NCBI GenBank assembly: GCA_947496605.1
Contig: CANMDF010000004.1
Span: 248,001 to 312,000 of the forward strand
Reading direction: 5' to 3'
DNA: 64,000 nt
Source of the DNA: an uncultured Paracoccaceae bacterium
Lineage (GTDB): Bacteria; Pseudomonadota; Alphaproteobacteria; Rhodobacterales; Rhodobacteraceae
Position 1 is the stretch's first letter. Every line of letters begins with the position of its first letter. A model generated the notes under the pieces. It made no database searches. It saw nothing but the letters and a program-made list of their open reading frames with translations, and was not told the DNA's origin. Shown here piece by piece: positions 63,141-64,000 of the stretch. The translations under genes and the position numbers were made by a program.

Positions 63141-64000
63141 CTATCGGTGGCGCAATACTGCCCCGGGGTTCATAATACCCTGCGGGTCCAACGCGTCCTT
63201 AACCGCACGTAACATCGCAAGCTTGGCGGGGTCCCCATAGGTTTCCAAGTCCTTCACTTTCAACCGCCCGATCCCATGTTCGGCACTCACTGAACCGTCC
63301 ATCTCATGGACCAGATCGTGCACCACCCGTTTCACCTCGGGCCGCTCAGCTTCGTAGTCGGCACGCGATTTACCCGGCATTGGAAAAACATTGTAGTGCA
63401 GGTTGCCATCGCCCAAATGCCCAAAACAATTGATCCGAAATGCGCCCACCTCTGCCAATGCCTGCTTGCCGCGATCAATAAACGTCGGGATCGCACTTAG
63501 GGGGATCGCGATATCGTGCGAACTGACCGATCCTATCCTGCGGTTTGCCTCTGGAATACTTTCGCGGATATGCCAGAAGGCGGCGCGTTGGGCATTGCTT
63601 TGCGCAATCGCACCGTCGGTGACCAGCCCTGCCGCAAAGGCAGTCTCAAACAGACCCTCTAGCGCCTCTTCCGGGCTTAAACCTGCAGGCAAACCGACGT
63701 CGATCAGCACCGACCATTCTGGAACATGCTCAAAGGGTTGCTTGAACGCTGGCCCCACCTCGTCCAGAAAGTCGAAACCTTGACGGTGCATGATTTCAAA
63801 GGCCGAAACACCTTCGCCAATCTGCGCACCAGCCATCGCCAAAAGGTCCAGAGCGGCAGCAGGTGAGGTAACCGCCATCATCGCAGCCCCAACACCAACA
63901 GGACGCGGTGCCAGCTTCAATGCAGCACCGGTGATGATCCCCAAAGTACCCTCTGCCCCGATCATCAGATTACGCAGATCATAACCAGTATTGTCTTTGC
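63141..64000 (-). CDS. GlcD-like FAD-linked oxidase / D-lactate dehydrogenase, C-terminal part (cut by window edge)
   Basis: The minus-strand frame enters from the right edge as KDNTGYDLRNLMIGAEGTLG, the FAD-binding strip of the GlcD/D-lactate dehydrogenase family, so the start lies beyond 64000 and about 286 residues are visible. The C-terminal FAD-oxidase domain shows GHLGDGNLHYNVFP with metal and substrate His residues, SAEHGIGRLKVKDLE, and DPQGIMNPGAVL. It would oxidise a 2-hydroxy acid such as D-lactate or glycolate and feed electrons to the respiratory chain. Substrate class cannot be fixed from this part. Confidence 0.9.
   Translation of the reverse strand, partial: KDNTGYDLRNLMIGAEGTLGIITGAALKLAPRPVGVGAAMMAVTSPAAALDLLAMAGAQIGEGVSAFEIMHRQGFDFLDEVGPAFKQPFEHVPEWSVLIDVGLPAGLSPEEALEGLFETAFAAGLVTDGAIAQSNAQRAAFWHIRESIPEANRRIGSVSSHDIAIPLSAIPTFIDRGKQALAEVGAFRINCFGHLGDGNLHYNVFPMPGKSRADYEAERPEVKRVVHDLVHEMDGSVSAEHGIGRLKVKDLETYGDPAKLAMLRAVKDALDPQGIMNPGAVLRHR

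Overview
The window looks like chromosomal DNA of a marine alphaproteobacterium of the Rhodobacterales (Roseobacter group). The reasons are gene content and neighbourhoods: a Lrp-type PutR divergent from a full-length PutA, a TRAP transporter of the TakP/mannitol-chloroaromatic type, LABN and ArnT-like lipid A genes, a VPLPA-CTERM protein, DUF1178, EcsC, a two-gene WaaA-like block, and short palindromic repeats of the GCCTCCGGCGG type that I associate with this family. Genes are densely packed on both strands. I see no insertion sequence, prophage, CRISPR array or rRNA. Both edges cut a gene: a sugar ABC permease on the left and a GlcD-like FAD oxidase on the right.

Layout. 1-3035: chito-oligosaccharide use (ABC permease fragment, GntR regulator, GH20 hexosaminidase), with GGTAT-type half-sites between the divergent genes. 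3052-12146: a catabolic island made of RidA, an aldehyde dehydrogenase of the 2-oxoglutarate-semialdehyde type, an M19 dipeptidase, a second aldehyde dehydrogenase, a complete TRAP transporter and a LysR regulator; its substrate is unknown. 12167-13320: an orphan CDP-glycerol-transferase-like gene beside tRNA-Leu(UAA). 13365-18013: proline catabolism (PutR/PutA) with a clear palindromic operator. 18045-26444: rhomboid protease, IMPase, a GGDEF/EAL protein, MetR/MetF, a hotdog thioesterase, a DUF2235 hydrolase, an HD-domain protein with a PhnZ/MIOX-like ligand set, and a secreted-repeat lipoprotein.

26559-38367: core genes (valS, efp, cobQ, ygfZ) mixed with two PLP aminotransferases, an MsbA-like ABC exporter and a 53-residue Tat-signal microprotein that is easy to miss. 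38364-48992: envelope block with a PopZ-like acidic protein, TolC, Pcm, a GT2/LABN/ArnT-like trio for lipid A decoration, a VPLPA-CTERM protein, tRNA-Cys(GCA), a NeuC-like epimerase and two tandem, different KDO-transferase-like genes. 48989-54310: molybdate importer modABC, an HDAC-like deacetylase, a Nudix hydrolase, DUF1178 and an SDR. 54381-64000: aspartate kinase, PtsP (enzyme I-Ntr), EcsC, GNAT, flavin reductase, a SulP transporter, MTA phosphorylase with adenine phosphoribosyltransferase (purine and methionine salvage), and the GlcD-like oxidase.

Three architectural points stand out. Six of fifteen convergent gene pairs overlap by exactly four bases, with a TTAA, CTAG or TTAG that supplies stop codons on both strands. 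A 32-base sequence occurs twice, identically, each time between convergent genes, and a related palindrome lies in frame inside the linker of putA. The strongest candidates for undescribed biology are the RidA/ALDH/dipeptidase/TRAP island, the NeuC plus double WaaA block, the HD oxygenase-like protein and the Tat microprotein. All functions are inferred by reading; no database search was run.
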